Source of the DNA: Trissonchulus latispiculum
Taxonomy: Eukaryota; Nematoda; Enoplea; Enoplida; Ironidae
NCBI GenBank assembly: GCA_030248195.1
Contig: JASAND010007816.1
Span: 1 to 64,000, forward strand
DNA length: 64,000 nt
Reading direction: 5' to 3'
Positions 1 through 9,944 of this stretch are shown piece after piece. The translations under genes and the position numbers were made by a program. A model generated the notes under the pieces. That model saw only the letters and a list, made by a program, of their open reading frames with translations. It did no database searches and was not told the origin of the DNA. Each line of letters starts with the position of its first letter. Position 1 is the stretch's first letter.

Positions 1-671
1 TTTTCAAATGTGGATTTATATTATGACTTATTACAATCTTAATGATTATACGCCCTCATATGAAACGATAATTATTTCTTCGCTTATGGTGGTGATTTTT
101 CGTTAAAAAACTACACTAAAGCTTTTGACTTCATTATAGTACAGTTTCTTTAAGGTGATCGTACATTTTTCAAACAACCTGTCAGACTTTAGATCAGTCC
201 TTTATGTAAGTAAGACACCTTACAATAATAAAAATGAAATGGGGAAAATAGTCGTGAAGAGAAGGCTTACGCGAGTGACATACATGATGAAGACGTGAAG
301 ACATACACGGGAATTAACTAAGCGCAAAAACAGGACCTAAGAAAAGAGAACATGTGTGGACCACTTTAAACTATGCGTATGTGGACACTAGTATGCTGGA
401 AGAAAAAGAAATTAAATTATGAGTTAAACGCACCCGTTAATAAAGTGAACTTACAGTTTTGTACGTTACATTATCATGATCTGTTCTCTCTCTCTCTTCA
501 ACACAACACCATAAGTGGGGAAACAAAAATGGCACCCAAAAGTCGGAATCATTACACTTATTTCCGTTACATTATCATGGATCAAAATAGTCACCTAAAA
601 GTGGATCAAAAAGGGCACCCAAAACTGGATTCAAAACAGTCACCCAAAAATAGGATCATTACATATATTTC
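1..671 (+). repeat. Arm of dispersed repeat X, upstream copy
   Basis: This stretch is the reverse complement of most of 2600-3246, so the Penelope remnant between them sits in an inverted repeat. It carries degenerate 25-28 bp subrepeats of the type GTCACCCAAAAGTGGGATC (about 530-660). The same family recurs at 10785-12811, 18640-19283 and 20029-21014. No coding sequence is supported; the short ORF at 373-705 just reads through the subrepeats. Confidence 0.85.
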
Positions 672-744
672 GAAGTTTATTTGCCTTCCAGGTTCTGAAT
701 TCTGAATTCTGAATTCCAGGTCTGATGCCCGTTATCCGACCGAG

Positions 745-2042
745 ATGATTTTGAAATTTATAGACCTAGTCCTGACCCTCAATGTCTTCGAATTTAATGG
801 CGAATTCCACACTCAGCGAGAGGGCACTGCAATGGGTACAAAGATGGCCCCCAACTATGCCAACATTTTCATGGGTTACGCTTTCGAGAAGAAGCTATTT
901 TCTGTAGCTGAAGAAAAGTCCATAGCATGGTGGCGCTACATCGACGACGTCTTTATTGTTTGGAAGGGCTCCCGAGATGGACTAGACAGGTTTATGCGTC
1001 TAGCGAATAGCCTTATCACTAGCATCAAACTGGAAGTTGACGTTGGAATTACCAAAGTCAACTTCCTGGATGTCTCAGTGGAACTACGCAACGGCCAAAT
1101 TGTCACCGATCTATTTACGAAACCCACTGATCCTAGGCAATATCTTCACTACGAGTCATGCCATCCTCTCCAGCACAAGTTGCCTATTGCCTACAGTCAG
1201 GCCCTTCGGATTTGCCGCATCTGTTCTGATCCTAGTACGGCTAAGACTCGGTGTGCCCAATTGAAAGAAGGTCTGGTCAAAAGAGGGTACCCGAGAGGCA
1301 AGGTTCAGCGCAGAATTACGAAGGCCCTATCCTGTAGCCAAGAATCAGCTATCAGTTGCTATCAGTGAAGGCCCCACCAGATCCTGAAAACGGGGAAAAG
1401 ACTCTATGCCTTGTCTTACCTTACCATCCCGATCTAGATGGCGTCAGGAATATCTTGCAGCGACATGAACATTTCTTGACTGGACTGAACACTAAGATCA
1501 AACTATTTTGGAGGTCACCGCCGAAATTGCGTAATATTGTGTATTTGGCGGAGATTGATGAGTGTTCGTCACAGTACGTAGGGAAAAGTGGAAAATCCCT
1601 CTCCCAAAGATTTCATGGCCATACGCACGAAATCCGCAAAATGGATGCTAGTAAACCTTTATCTTGTGATTTCAGAAACCATAACCATCATTTAAATAAT
1701 TTAAGAGTGACAGTAATAGACTTTGCCGAAGAAGAAACTTGCAGAAAGAAGAAAGAAAAACAATGGATCAGCCAACTTTTCACTGACTATCCTTTTGGAA
1801 TCATAGAGCCCCCCAAAACATTTGTGTCACAGTCCCGGACCGCCCCCCTGGGCCCCCGAATCAAAACTTTGCCCCCAAATCGTCCCGAGGCATCTGGAGC
1901 TTCCCGGACATCTTTATCGCGGTCCCTTTCTGTCTCCCAGTCAATAACTTTGTCCCCGACCTTCCCATTTCCTGAAATTTTGCAGCGCAGAAGGGACAGG
2001 ATCCACCTGACGAAGGGTCGTCTGAGCACCCGAAACCGGTAG
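745..2042 (+). pseudogene. Penelope-like retroelement: RT C-terminal half plus GIY-YIG-type nuclease domain
   Basis: The first reading frame (745-1368) has the reverse-transcriptase blocks typical of Penelope-like elements: GTAMGTKMAPNYANIFMG, followed by RYIDDVFIVW, which holds the catalytic YIDD. The second (1356-2042), in another frame, contains a Penelope-type GIY-YIG endonuclease region (IVYLAEIDEC, then QYVGKSGKSLSQRF and downstream His-rich residues). The frames overlap by 13 bases, so one frameshift separates the domains. The N-terminal half of the RT is missing, so the copy is 5'-truncated and inactive. The last 80 residues are Ser/Pro/Arg-rich and end in a segment that overlaps a hammerhead-like fold. 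In intact elements the protein copies its RNA at a nick made by the nuclease. The family assignment rests on motif recognition and is firm. Confidence 0.88.
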
Positions 2043-2046
2043 TGGA
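2002..2046 (+). ncRNA. Hammerhead-like ribozyme motif at the end of the Penelope ORF (type I, tiny helix III)
   Basis: Stem I is TCCAC (2002-2006) with GTGGA (2042-2046), 5 of 5 pairs. The core CTGACGA is at 2007-2013, stem II is GGGT (2015-2018) with ACCC (2028-2031), then GAA (2032-2034). Helix III is only AC with GT (2035-2040), and the cleavage nucleotide would be A2041, inside the ORF stop codon TAG (2040-2042). One extra A (2014) sits between the core and stem II, which departs from the canonical fold. Penelope-like elements are known to carry hammerheads with very short helix III, which supports the call. Activity is not shown. Confidence 0.6.
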
Positions 2047-2263
2047 AGAAAGGTGAACATTGTTTTGGGTATTCACGTTTTGGACTCTAATATTTTATTG
2101 ATTTTTTCGTATCCTTTGTGGATCCGTGAATACGTGGCTGTTTTATCGATTATCTCTTTAAATTAGTTAGTTAGTTACAGCTAAATTAATTACGAGCTTG
2201 TTTATTGGCCAGTTTTTGGATTCGTAATCTACTAAGACTGACACCGCTTGTTCTGCTTCCATG

Positions 2264-3376
2264 CCAGTAGTAATAGAGGGATCAATTGAGCGCTCTTTGG
2301 GTGACATTTTTATCCCGGTTTGAGGTGCCGTTTTTGATCTCATTTTTGGGCGACATTTTTGATCTTATTTTTGGGTTAATGTTTTGATCTCATTATTGGG
2401 TACTGTTTGCCTCTCACATTTAGGTGACTAATTAGTTGTGAAAGGTCATCAGGCTAATATGTAATGGCTGCATTTTTTGGGTGACACTTTTGATCCCATT
2501 TCTTGGGTGACATTTTTGATCTCAATGCTTGGGTGACTGTTTTAATCTTATTATTGAATGAATATTTTGAACTCCTGATAATGTAACGGAAATATATGTA
2601 ATGATCCCTATTTTTGGGTGACTGTTTTGAATCCCAGTTTTGGGTGCCCTTTTTGATCCCACTTTTAGGTGACTATTTTGATCCCATGATAATGTAACGG
2701 AAATAAGTGTAATGATTCAAACTTTTGGGTGCCATTTTTGTTCCCACTTATGGGTGGTTATTTGAATCCCATGATAATGTAACGTACAAAACTGTAAGTT
2801 CACTTTATTAACGGGTGCGTTTAACTCATAATTTAATTTCTTTCTTCAGCATACTAGTGTCCACATACGCATAGTTTAAAGTGGTCCACACATGTTCTCT
2901 TTTCTTAGGTCCCTGTTTTGCGCTTAGTTAATTCCCGTGTATGTCTTCACGTCTTCATCATGTATGTCCCTTCTCGCGTAAGCCTTCTCTTCACGACTAT
3001 TTTCCCCATTTCATTTTTATTATTGTAAAAGATTGTCTTACTTACATAAAGGACTGATCTAAAGTCTGACAGGTTGTTTGAAAAATGTACGATCACCTTA
3101 AAGAAACTGTACTATAATGAAGTCAAAAGCTTTAGTGTAGTTTTTTAACGAAAAAATCACCACCATAAGCGAAGAAATAATTATCGTTTCATATGAGGGC
3201 GTATAATCATTAAGATTGTAATAAGTCATAATATAAATCCACATTTGAAAACTGAAAGAACCGCAAATGATAGCCGTAAAATATAGTCAATAATAAACCG
3301 TAAAATAGAAATGTATAATTGGGGAAGTGGTAAGCCCATGTTGCCCAGCTACTCTTTGAATTTATGAAAAGTTCAA
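2264..3376 (-). repeat. Arm of dispersed repeat X, inverted copy with 25-28 bp subrepeats
   Basis: 2600-3246 mirrors 1-671. 2264-2760 consists of degenerate units such as TTTGGGTGACATTTTTGATC. The arm continues to about 3376, where the sequence around CCCATGTTGCCCAGC (3336-3350) is the reverse complement of the segment that begins the X copies at 10785, 11455, 12595 and 20445. X therefore borders the Polinton relic on both sides in opposite orientation, like long terminal inverted repeats, although it also occurs without any Polinton. Confidence 0.8.
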
Positions 3377-3582
3377 AAGCGTGTCCCGGTATCCTTGCGC
3401 CAGGGTTTATCGGGAACAGCTAGAGTTTGAAGGATGAGCTCATTAATCGATTCCATGGAACCGAAGAAGTAACTCTTATCCTTTGACGTAGGCGCACAAT
3501 GTCTTGTAGTGTGCAAAAGAAAATTATGTCTAAAGACAAGTTCAACCTGATCATGTATCAACGAAACCCCTCCTAATATAAA

Positions 3583-3584
<2 letters not shown>

Positions 3585-3619
<35 letters not shown>
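3585..3619. repeat. (GT)n microsatellite
   Basis: About 17 uninterrupted GT units. The minus-strand ORFs through it (polyHis-Thr) are artefacts of the repeat. Confidence 0.97.
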
Positions 3620-3622
<3 letters not shown>

Positions 3623-3919
3623 ATTGTACGTGTACTTGCATAACCGAAATAGCAAAAACACATGTTTGTTAAATATAACTGTTGACAGAAATACACAGTG
3701 CAAAATTTGGTTGTTCCGTTTCAAGTGAAAAAAGGCACAATTATATCTCTTGGAGGGCCACACAAAAAATATGAATACAAGAAAGAGATGGACTTAAAAG
3801 AATACAAGTCCTTAAAGAAGAATAAAAAGTTGTGAATAAAAGAAAAGAAGAAAAAGAAGAAACTAAAAATGTGTCCTGTCGCACCTGCCAACCAACGCGT
3901 GAGGATGGTTTAACTAACC

Positions 3920-4375
3920 GTGCTCATTCGATGGTTATGGTGCCTGATGACTCCTGTGACGAGAACGAAACATGACACATCAGCAAATAAAGCCTATACC
4001 GATATAATAACTATATTTATGTTTCAGATTATTATGAATAACATTAGTATAATGGCCGTGCAATTAGCTGAAAAGACGAGGGACTTTGATCCTGATGATA
4101 CTACACCGATCTTCAGGGACACTTTATTGGCGCATCTTCTGGAACTAAGAAGCTACAACATCGACAAATTGAAGAAAAAATGGATGGAAGAAATTGATTG
4201 CGAGCACACGAGAATGGAGACGCCCAGACAAGAAATCCCGACTGAAAAATTGGACAGGTGCCTGATAGAAAAGCGACCCACAAACATGGGCCGAGCGTCA
4301 ACGCTTGTCCGGGAATTGATAACCTATACTATCGGTGAGCATATCCCAAGGGCCCTGGCTTCCAGAAAGTACTGA
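3920..4375 (+). CDS. Unidentified ORF in the Polinton relic
   Basis: An open frame of 151 codons ends in TGA. The likely real start is one of the methionines near 4035-4050, giving a charged, helix-prone protein with Lys/Glu-rich stretches (for example DKLKKKWMEEID). I do not recognise a family. It is the first coding-like stretch inside the left border of the relic, on the same strand as the integrase, and may be the remains of an element-encoded gene. There are no membrane segments or signal peptide. Confidence 0.35.
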   Translation: MLIRWLWCLMTPVTRTKHDTSANKAYTDIITIFMFQIIMNNISIMAVQLAEKTRDFDPDDTTPIFRDTLLAHLLELRSYNIDKLKKKWMEEIDCEHTRMETPRQEIPTEKLDRCLIEKRPTNMGRASTLVRELITYTIGEHIPRALASRKY

Positions 4376-4428
4376 AAAAGGTTCTGGACATTAACCTCGA
4401 TCATCTATAAGAAGAGATCAGGCAAGAA

Positions 4429-4632
4429 TTGTACATACTGAACATTCCCATGGGTGCCACCGGTATCTCCACAGCTACCAAAATTCTGACAAAGATTAGA
4501 CGAATTGTGCAGGAGAATCGTAACGGTATCCAAGGGTTGTGCATATTAACCGAAACCTGCTTCGAGGAGGCGTTCAAGAACCTGCATCTTGAACCCACAA
4601 TTGAACTGCTAACTGCAACTTTCATGGTTTAG
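4429..4632 (+). CDS. Short unidentified ORF in the Polinton relic
   Basis: 67 codons following 3920-4375, in a different frame. They could be the frameshifted continuation of the same gene: coding-like composition persists from one to the other and only about 50 bases separate them. I do not recognise the protein. Confidence 0.25.
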   Translation: MYILNIPMGATGISTATKILTKIRRIVQENRNGIQGLCILTETCFEEAFKNLHLEPTIELLTATFMV

Positions 4633-4851
4633 TTTCAGGAAGAAAGAAGAAATCCTAATGACTGCTACTGGTGAAAATGAGAAGAAGAATTTACTGTAAA
4701 ATATTGAATATGTAAAAAGCGACCCTAAAAGAAAGCATCAAAATAACATTGCAGAAGATAAAAAAGAATTACTAAAAAAGAATGAATAAACATGAAAAAA
4801 GAAAATAAGATAAGATAAGAAACAAGAAAGGAAAAAGATGAAGGGGTCTGT

Positions 4852-4950
4852 AAATTGTAGGGGTTGCCTACAAGGTTTATTCAGTATTAATTTGCAATAA
4901 ATCTAACAAAACCTCCTGATGAGCTTTCGTGGCTGAAAGCGAAACAATTT
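4852..4950 (+). ncRNA. Hammerhead ribozyme, copy 1 (type III)
   Basis: Stem III is AAATTGT (4852-4858) with ACAATTT (4944-4950), 7 of 7 pairs. The cleavage nucleotide is A4859. Stem I is GGGGTT (4860-4865) with AACCTC (4910-4915), capped by an AT-rich extension in which 4874-4881 pairs with 4897-4904. The catalytic core is CTGATGA (4916-4922), stem II is GCTTTC/GAAAGC (4923-4928, 4935-4940) with loop GTGGCT, then GAA (4941-4943). Every invariant hammerhead nucleotide is present. The stem I bulge GCCTAC could contact loop II (GTGGCT), as natural hammerheads do. Confidence 0.88.
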
Positions 4951-4980
4951 ATTTGTGAAGTGCTATTGCTGTGAATTGTT

Positions 4981-5079
4981 AAAAGTTGTCGGGGTTGCCT
5001 ACTGAATTATTGTATTAATTTACAATAAATCAGCAAAGCCTCCTGATGAGCTTTCGTGGCTGAAAGCGAAACAACTTTT
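4981..5079 (+). ncRNA. Hammerhead ribozyme, copy 2 (type III)
   Basis: Same layout as copy 1, with cleavage sites 131 bases apart. Stem III is AAAAGTTGT (4981-4989) with ACAACTTTT (5071-5079), 9 of 9 pairs. The cleavage nucleotide is C4990, in the preferred GTC context. Stem I is GGGGTT (4991-4996) with AGCCTC (5037-5042), and the extension closes with ATTGTA/TACAAT. The core CTGATGA is at 5043-5049, stem II GCTTTC/GAAAGC, GAA at 5068-5070. Compared with copy 1, stem III has changed on both strands in a way that preserves pairing. Confidence 0.9.
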
Positions 5080-5089
5080 ATATGTTTAG

Positions 5090-5470
5090 ATGGAGAGCAA
5101 TTATTTACCTAATGCTATGCCTATTGACGTTCCGGTTCCTGGACGTGACTGTGTGGAGGATGCCATTGACGAGTTCTTTCGTCAAGAGGATAGAATGAAG
5201 CAGATCCTTGAGATGACCCAACAACTACTCCTAAAGGAAAACCCAACCAACGTTTGCTTGTTCACACTTGAGCAGCGTGTCCTACTCCTATGGTCCAAAG
5301 AAAGTCAAGACGTAGAACTACGGATGGAAGTCGTGCGCAAGTTCAGAGAACAGTACTTGGACAATTGGAGGAGTCGATTCCTCCACCCGGCTCAAGAACT
5401 GTGGACTATGGGCATCTCGGAAGTGGTCAAGATATGGCCCGCTCAGAATGTAACGGATGTCGCCATCTAG
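5090..5470 (+). CDS. Unidentified 126-residue ORF next to the hammerhead pair
   Basis: The ATG lies 11 bases after the second ribozyme and the frame ends in TAG. The protein is acidic and looks helical (DCVEDAIDEFFRQEDRMKQI), with no cysteine cluster, membrane segment or catalytic motif that I recognise. It lies between the ribozyme pair and the integrase on the same strand, so it is probably an element gene. Confidence 0.4.
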   Translation: MESNYLPNAMPIDVPVPGRDCVEDAIDEFFRQEDRMKQILEMTQQLLLKENPTNVCLFTLEQRVLLLWSKESQDVELRMEVVRKFREQYLDNWRSRFLHPAQELWTMGISEVVKIWPAQNVTDVAI

Positions 5471-5629
5471 TGGCCAACCATTCATGCAAAGACAATGCAA
5501 GGAACAAGACATTGTATTGGGACAGTGCCATTGATTATTGTATGAATGAATTATGTAAATAAAATGTTAATAAGTACGTAGTTCGATTTTATCTTAGGTA
5601 GTCTAAGACACTTTGTTTAACTTTAAGGA

Positions 5630-6684
5630 ATGGAGTATCAGTTAGAAGAAATTTACTATGCACCTGGCAGGGTAGGTAGCTTAGGAGCTTTAGATAGCTT
5701 ATACAGCCAAGCGTGCAAACTAGGTGCTACAAGAGGCGACGAAAAGCAGTGGTTAAGGTCTCAGGATGCATACACGTTACATACACCTACGAGAAGAAAG
5801 CTTAAGAGGAACAGATATGAAATGTCAAGCATAGATGACCTTTGGCAAATGGCCTTAGCAGACATGAGTGCGCTCGGCAGGTACAACAATGGACTAAAGA
5901 ACCTTTTGGTTGTGATAGTCGGATTCTCTAAAATGGCGTGGGTCCAACCTACAAAAAGTAAAAAGGCAGAGTCTATTTTGAGAGCACTTCAAAACATTAT
6001 TACTAATCGACAACCTAAAAATCTCATGTCAGACAAGGGTAAAGAATTTGTTAACACTCTATTGGATAATTACTTTAAGCAAAAAGGAATGAATTTTTAC
6101 ACTGCCCAGAATCCACAGACAAAAGCAAGTATGGCGGAACGATTTATTAGAAAATTCCGCATGTATCGCTACCTCACTCATGAAAATTCTTGGAGATACC
6201 TAGATGCCTTGCAAGACATTGTGAAGGCTTATAATCATACTAAGCATGGCAGCAGCCGGTATATGTTACAAAAGATGTTGAATCGGAAGTTAAGAGCAAT
6301 TTCTACCCTCAAACATTTCCATTAATGCCTATAGTAACAAAATTTAAGCTAGGAGATCAAGTTAGAATTCAAAAAGAACATACAGTTTTCAACAAAGGCT
6401 ACAAACCCAATCGGACACAGGAAATTTTCACTGTATCCAAGATTATTAATCGAAAACAACCAGTCTACAAAATTTAAGACAGTACAGGGTAAGGAATAGT
6501 TGGAACGTTTTATGAGCCAGAATTGCAAAAAGTTATTAAAGGACCTGAAGCAAACTATAAAGTAGAACGCATACTAAGACAACACCGAGGAAAACATGGA
6601 CAAAAAGAATTTCCAGTAAAATGGTAAGGTTATCCAGAATCAGCAAATACTTGGGAACCAGAAGAAAATGTATATAAGGCATAG
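5630..6684 (+). pseudogene. Polinton-type integrase with C-terminal chromodomain
   Basis: The frame 5630-6325 encodes a retroviral-type integrase core with the DDE triad visible: Asp in MALADMS, Asp in LMSDKGKEF, Glu in KASMAERF. LQDIVKAYNHTKHGSS follows, the classic Polinton/Maverick block. After a frameshift near 6300 the C-terminal barrel (KFKLGDQVRIQKEH) and a chromodomain (YKVERILRQHRGK, then YPESANTWEPEENV, ending 6684) can be read. Stop codons interrupt that tail at 6475 (TAA), 6490 (TAA) and 6625 (TAA). The enzyme would insert the element's DNA ends into target DNA. The domain order matches the family, and I saw no N-terminal zinc finger. Confidence 0.9.
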
Positions 6685-6705
6685 CAGTGCTAGTTTCCTT
6701 TCAGT

Positions 6706-7251
6706 GTGACAATTGTGCAGGCTACAATGCGGTGGCGTATTACTAATATGATAGCGACTTTCCGCTTTAATCAAGAATTAAATTTTCATCAGATTGCAGC
6801 TCTCCACCCTAACAATGCAACCTATGACCCACAAAAGTTTCAGGGTTTGATTTGGCGTCAAATGGTTTCAAACAAAAAAGTAACACTGCTAATTTTCACA
6901 ATGGAAATGTGTCTCTAACAGGAGCTCAGTCCAGAGATCAAGCCCAGACAGCGGCTAATATGTGTGCACAAACCTTACGCCTATAGACAACAGTGTTTGT
7001 GTGCGTAATGTATTGATGGATATGGAGTCTAATCTCAACTTATGTAGTATTGCAGAAGAACGTAAAGTAACGCATCATATAGTGTTGGAACCAGAATACG
7101 CAGGCCTTAAAGTGTGTCTAAAGAAACCTGTCGTGTGTATTATATTTCATGCTGGAAAATTATTATTACTGGTGCTCGCAATGAAGAAGAAATGAATGAC
7201 ATAGTAACAAAGATTGACAGTTTAATAAGAAGGAACAACAACTACAACTAA
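6706..7251 (+). pseudogene. TATA-binding-protein-like gene (two TBP repeats, frameshifted)
   Basis: The first TBP repeat reads ITNMIATFRFNQELN, then NATYDPQKFQGLIWR and KKVTLLIF in one frame. After a frameshift it continues with NGNVSLTGAQSRDQAQTAA. The second repeat (from about 6985) has VRNVLMDME, LEPEYAGLKV and CIIFHAGK, then after another frameshift KIIITGARNEEEMNDIVTKI, ending at TAA 7249-7251. The order (YxPxxFxGLIxR, then LLIFxxGxxxxTGA, twice) is diagnostic of the saddle-shaped TBP fold that binds promoter DNA. At least two frameshifts make it non-functional now. Its place between the integrase and capsid-type genes suggests it belonged to the element. Confidence 0.82.
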
Positions 7252-7325
7252 GTTCGTGTAAACAATGTAAGTTTTTCATTTGGGCAAGTTTAAATTTAGA
7301 GAATCCCATAGTCAAACTACCGAAA

Positions 7326-7797
7326 ATGATAACACTGAACAATTATAAAGTTGGAGTAGTAAGATGCATTCTGACTAACTTGACTAAGAACGTAGCTTCT
7401 GGCAACATTAGAACTAACTTGAAGCAGGCAAAATTTCGCGGAGGCAACTTTAAGTCAGCTATCGAACTGTTAAAAACGTTAAATAATTTACGACAAACAG
7501 AGGAGGTCAGTATCAAACAAACTAAAAACCACGCAATAGTTTCCGGTAGCTACAGATGTAAACTACAACTTCAGGATTGAATATATAACTTGCAACTTAG
7601 TACAACCCCAGATCGTAAACAGTAACATGATTCCCTTGATTTATGTCATGTCTGAAAGCAGTCAACTTTACTCCATACCATTGAGCCGGACAGTAGTAGA
7701 CCATCTTAAATTTGAAGTTTTAGATGCTTCCTTTAGATGCTGTTCGATTAAAGAAGGATTTCTATTTTTGCACTTGCATTTCAAAGTTAATAAGTAG
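7326..7797 (+). pseudogene. Probable Polinton minor-capsid-type protein, fragmented
   Basis: 7326-7580 encodes ITLNNYKVGVVRCILTN and a following basic segment. In another frame 7590-7797 reads CNLVQPQIVNSNMIPLIYVM and ends GFLFLHLHFK, with TAG at 7795. The spacing of these blocks resembles a cnidarian/invertebrate Polinton structural protein that I know only as an uncharacterised or minor-capsid-type family. Frameshifts break the frame, and identification is by pattern only. Confidence 0.45.
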
Positions 7798-7845
7798 GCT
7801 AGAAAATAGACAAAAAATTATAGAATTCAGATTGTAAGATCACCA

Positions 7846-8010
7846 ATGGCAGCCAGACGAAAAGCAATTGCGCTTCCGGCCTACTCAATGGGTGGAAGAC
7901 GAGTGAAGCCTAGGCGAAGAGTGAAAAAAGTTAATAAGAAGAAAAAGATTTGCACTTGCCAAAACCGTCGCCGTAAAACTAAGAGTGTTCGAAGAAGGAG
8001 AAATGTCTAA
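7846..8010 (+). CDS. Small basic pX-like protein
   Basis: An intact frame of 54 codons, ATG 7846 to TAA 8008-8010. It is extremely Arg/Lys-rich (GGRRVKPRRRVKKVNKKKKI) with a GG motif and a CTC pair. Polintons and adenoviruses encode short basic proteins (PX/pX type) that condense DNA in the particle; length, charge and position before the next structural gene fit. Its last eight bases overlap the ATG at 8003 of the following gene. Confidence 0.6.
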   Translation: MAARRKAIALPAYSMGGRRVKPRRRVKKVNKKKKICTCQNRRRKTKSVRRRRNV

Positions 8011-8616
8011 GCGGGCAAAAACAGAAATTGGGTGTAGTATAGACGTTCTAGATTATGATTATGTGCCAAAAGTTCAGCAAGTAATGGATAGTACTCAGAT
8101 AAGCGAAATTTCATGTTATACTACACTTCCTCGGAATGGCCTTACACCATTGGATTTCCGTATCTTTTAAACTGCCACTTATATTGACGTCGACAATATA
8201 GGAGTTTACACTCGACTTCAGGTGCTCAAGGGTGATGGTAGTAAATTGGAACAAACAGATATGGTCACTGTTTGCAATCTATTCAACTATGCGGTGTTTG
8301 CAAATTGTGAGCTCTACATTAATGATTAGCGCATTACCAGCGATCAGACAATACACCCTTGGTTATGTTACCTCAGGTATCTACTGTTTTGTTTTTTACT
8401 GAGAGCACTCATAGAGATTCGCATCAACATCCTGAAAGGGTCAATTCCCTTGAATACTGCCCAAACCCGTAAAGTCAATAGATATAGAAAACCCCTAGAA
8501 GCAATAGCCAATAAAAGAACAAGTGATCAACGTAATCTCCAACTATTGAAACGTTACCTTGCACGAATTAAATTCATCATTGTACCAGCATTGAAATTCC
8601 TCGAAACGTTTATCTA
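8003..8616 (+). pseudogene. F54H12.2-like Polinton protein joined to a downstream helical segment, two in-frame stops
   Basis: A single frame runs from ATG 8003 to 8616, broken only by TAA 8168-8170 and TAG 8327-8329. The first part (LRNGLTPLDF-like segment, then ATYIDVDNIGVYTRLQVLK and ANCELYIND) matches the F54H12.2-like proteins common in invertebrate Polintons, thought to be structural. After 8330 the typical long middle is missing, and the frame runs into LIEIRINILKGSIPLNTAQ and a basic helix resembling a separate Polinton gene. A deletion has probably fused two genes. Function is inferred only. Confidence 0.6.
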
Positions 8617-8617
8617 G

Positions 8618-9066
8618 ATGGCGAAACGTATGGTGGTCATCCCTGAGGAAGTGTATCATAAACTCTTAAAACAGGACGAGCAAAGTGTCAGTGAGTCTGG
8701 TGGACAGGACTACGCCCTTGTTGACACTCCACGACAGCAAACTTTAACGGAGATAGCAGGCCTACTACCCAAACATTACCAAAACAAAGCAAGAGTACTA
8801 CTCCACTACTTGGAAGGTCATATTAAATTAGACCCTTAACAGCGCATAATTTACGCAAATGGTACAGCGGGTCTCATCTACTGGACTTGGCTAAATTTTT
8901 TGTTTCTCCTGATTACGTCAAGTTAGCCAGACCACTTGACGCACCAAAATTTGCTAAACTTTTGACAGAACAGGGAGTTCCTAAGACTGCAATAGCTCGC
9001 AAAGTTGTAGGTAAAACCAATGAGAAGGAACAGAAAGGTTTTCAAAAAACAGTATGGTTCAAATAG
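8618..9066 (+). pseudogene. Polinton-associated protein of the MAKRM..PEEVY type
   Basis: ATG 8618 starts MAKRMVVIPEEVYHKLLKQ. The frame stops at TAA 8837, and coding continues in another frame with WYSGSHLLDLAKFFVSPDYV up to TAG 9064-9066. The second half resembles the short C-terminal domain (GSxxxDLxxxFL) seen in uncharacterised invertebrate Polinton proteins beside the capsid genes. No function is established. Confidence 0.45.
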
Positions 9067-9165
9067 AAATTAAAAATGAAAACCACGTGGATTAAGGTTA
9101 CGACGCTATTAACGGTGCAACTGTACTTGAAAAATTGTGTAAATTTAGTTTGGATGAAATTGTGA

Positions 9166-9814
9166 ATGGTCAATATATTTATGTTGTTATCAATTATCAT
9201 TACTGAGCCAACTTTTAGCTACCTACCTATCCAACCAACCCAGAAGAAACAATCAGTTGTCCCAGTGGAATCCACCCAGTGCTGTCGCATTGTTGAACTG
9301 AAAGGAAAGCCCGACCAGAAGAAAGAATCAATCATTCCAATGGCACCCGTGCAGTTCAGTCGCCTTGTTAAACGGGAAGGCAAGCCCGACCTGTTCCTGT
9401 ACTTCAGCAGATATTCCCCTTTCAGCAACTTCCATCCAGCACAGTTCGTGTACCGTGGCATGCGCTAGCACAACGTGGAACAGTACTATCAAAGTGAAAA
9501 GGTGAAGTTCTTCAATGACGAAGAGGCCTTTCGTGGGATCATGGCAACTCGATCAGCCAAGCAGGCTAAACAGATCGCCAAGAACATATGCCACTATGAT
9601 AAGAATCTATGGAAGATCGACGCGGCGAAAATTCAGACAGAATGCGACATGCCCTGAACTGTTACTGCAAACAGGAAGTGCTACCTTCGCCGAAGCATCA
9701 TCCTATGATACCTTGTTCGGAATTGGAAGGGCCATTGACGATAAACTGTCAACGGTGTGGATCAAACCTGATGGGCCAAATGTTGTTGTTCGTGTGTTGA
9801 TTACTAGGAACTAG
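9166..9814 (+). pseudogene. NADAR-domain (YbiA/DUF1768) protein, interrupted
   Basis: FSRYSPFSNFHPAQFVYRG (about 9393-9450), then EQYYQSEKVKFFNDEEAF (9478 on), then after a frameshift near 9655 ELLLQTGSATFAEASSYD and LFGIGRAIDD. These are the consecutive signature blocks of the NADAR fold, including the SPFSNF and EQYYQ motifs. A TAG at 9466-9468 also interrupts it. NADAR proteins are glycosidases acting on ADP-ribose-linked or riboflavin-precursor substrates; in viruses and phages they can remove ADP-ribose from nucleic acid. About 70 residues of repeated REGKP-type linker precede the domain. Confidence 0.82.
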
Positions 9815-9944
9815 GAAGATTTAGGAACTTAACTTAGGGAACTTAAGAGTAAGGCTGTTGAGAGTAACGGATAACAAGTATAAATAGCGAGACAGTGGAC
9901 ATAGCAGTCAGTAATTATGACTAGTTCCGTCGTCGAGAGCAGTC

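Noticed and set aside
3940..3975. CTGATGA followed by GAAAC, a possible third hammerhead
   Set aside because: No stem II closes next to the core, and no stem I/III pairing like that of the copies at 4852 and 4981 is present.
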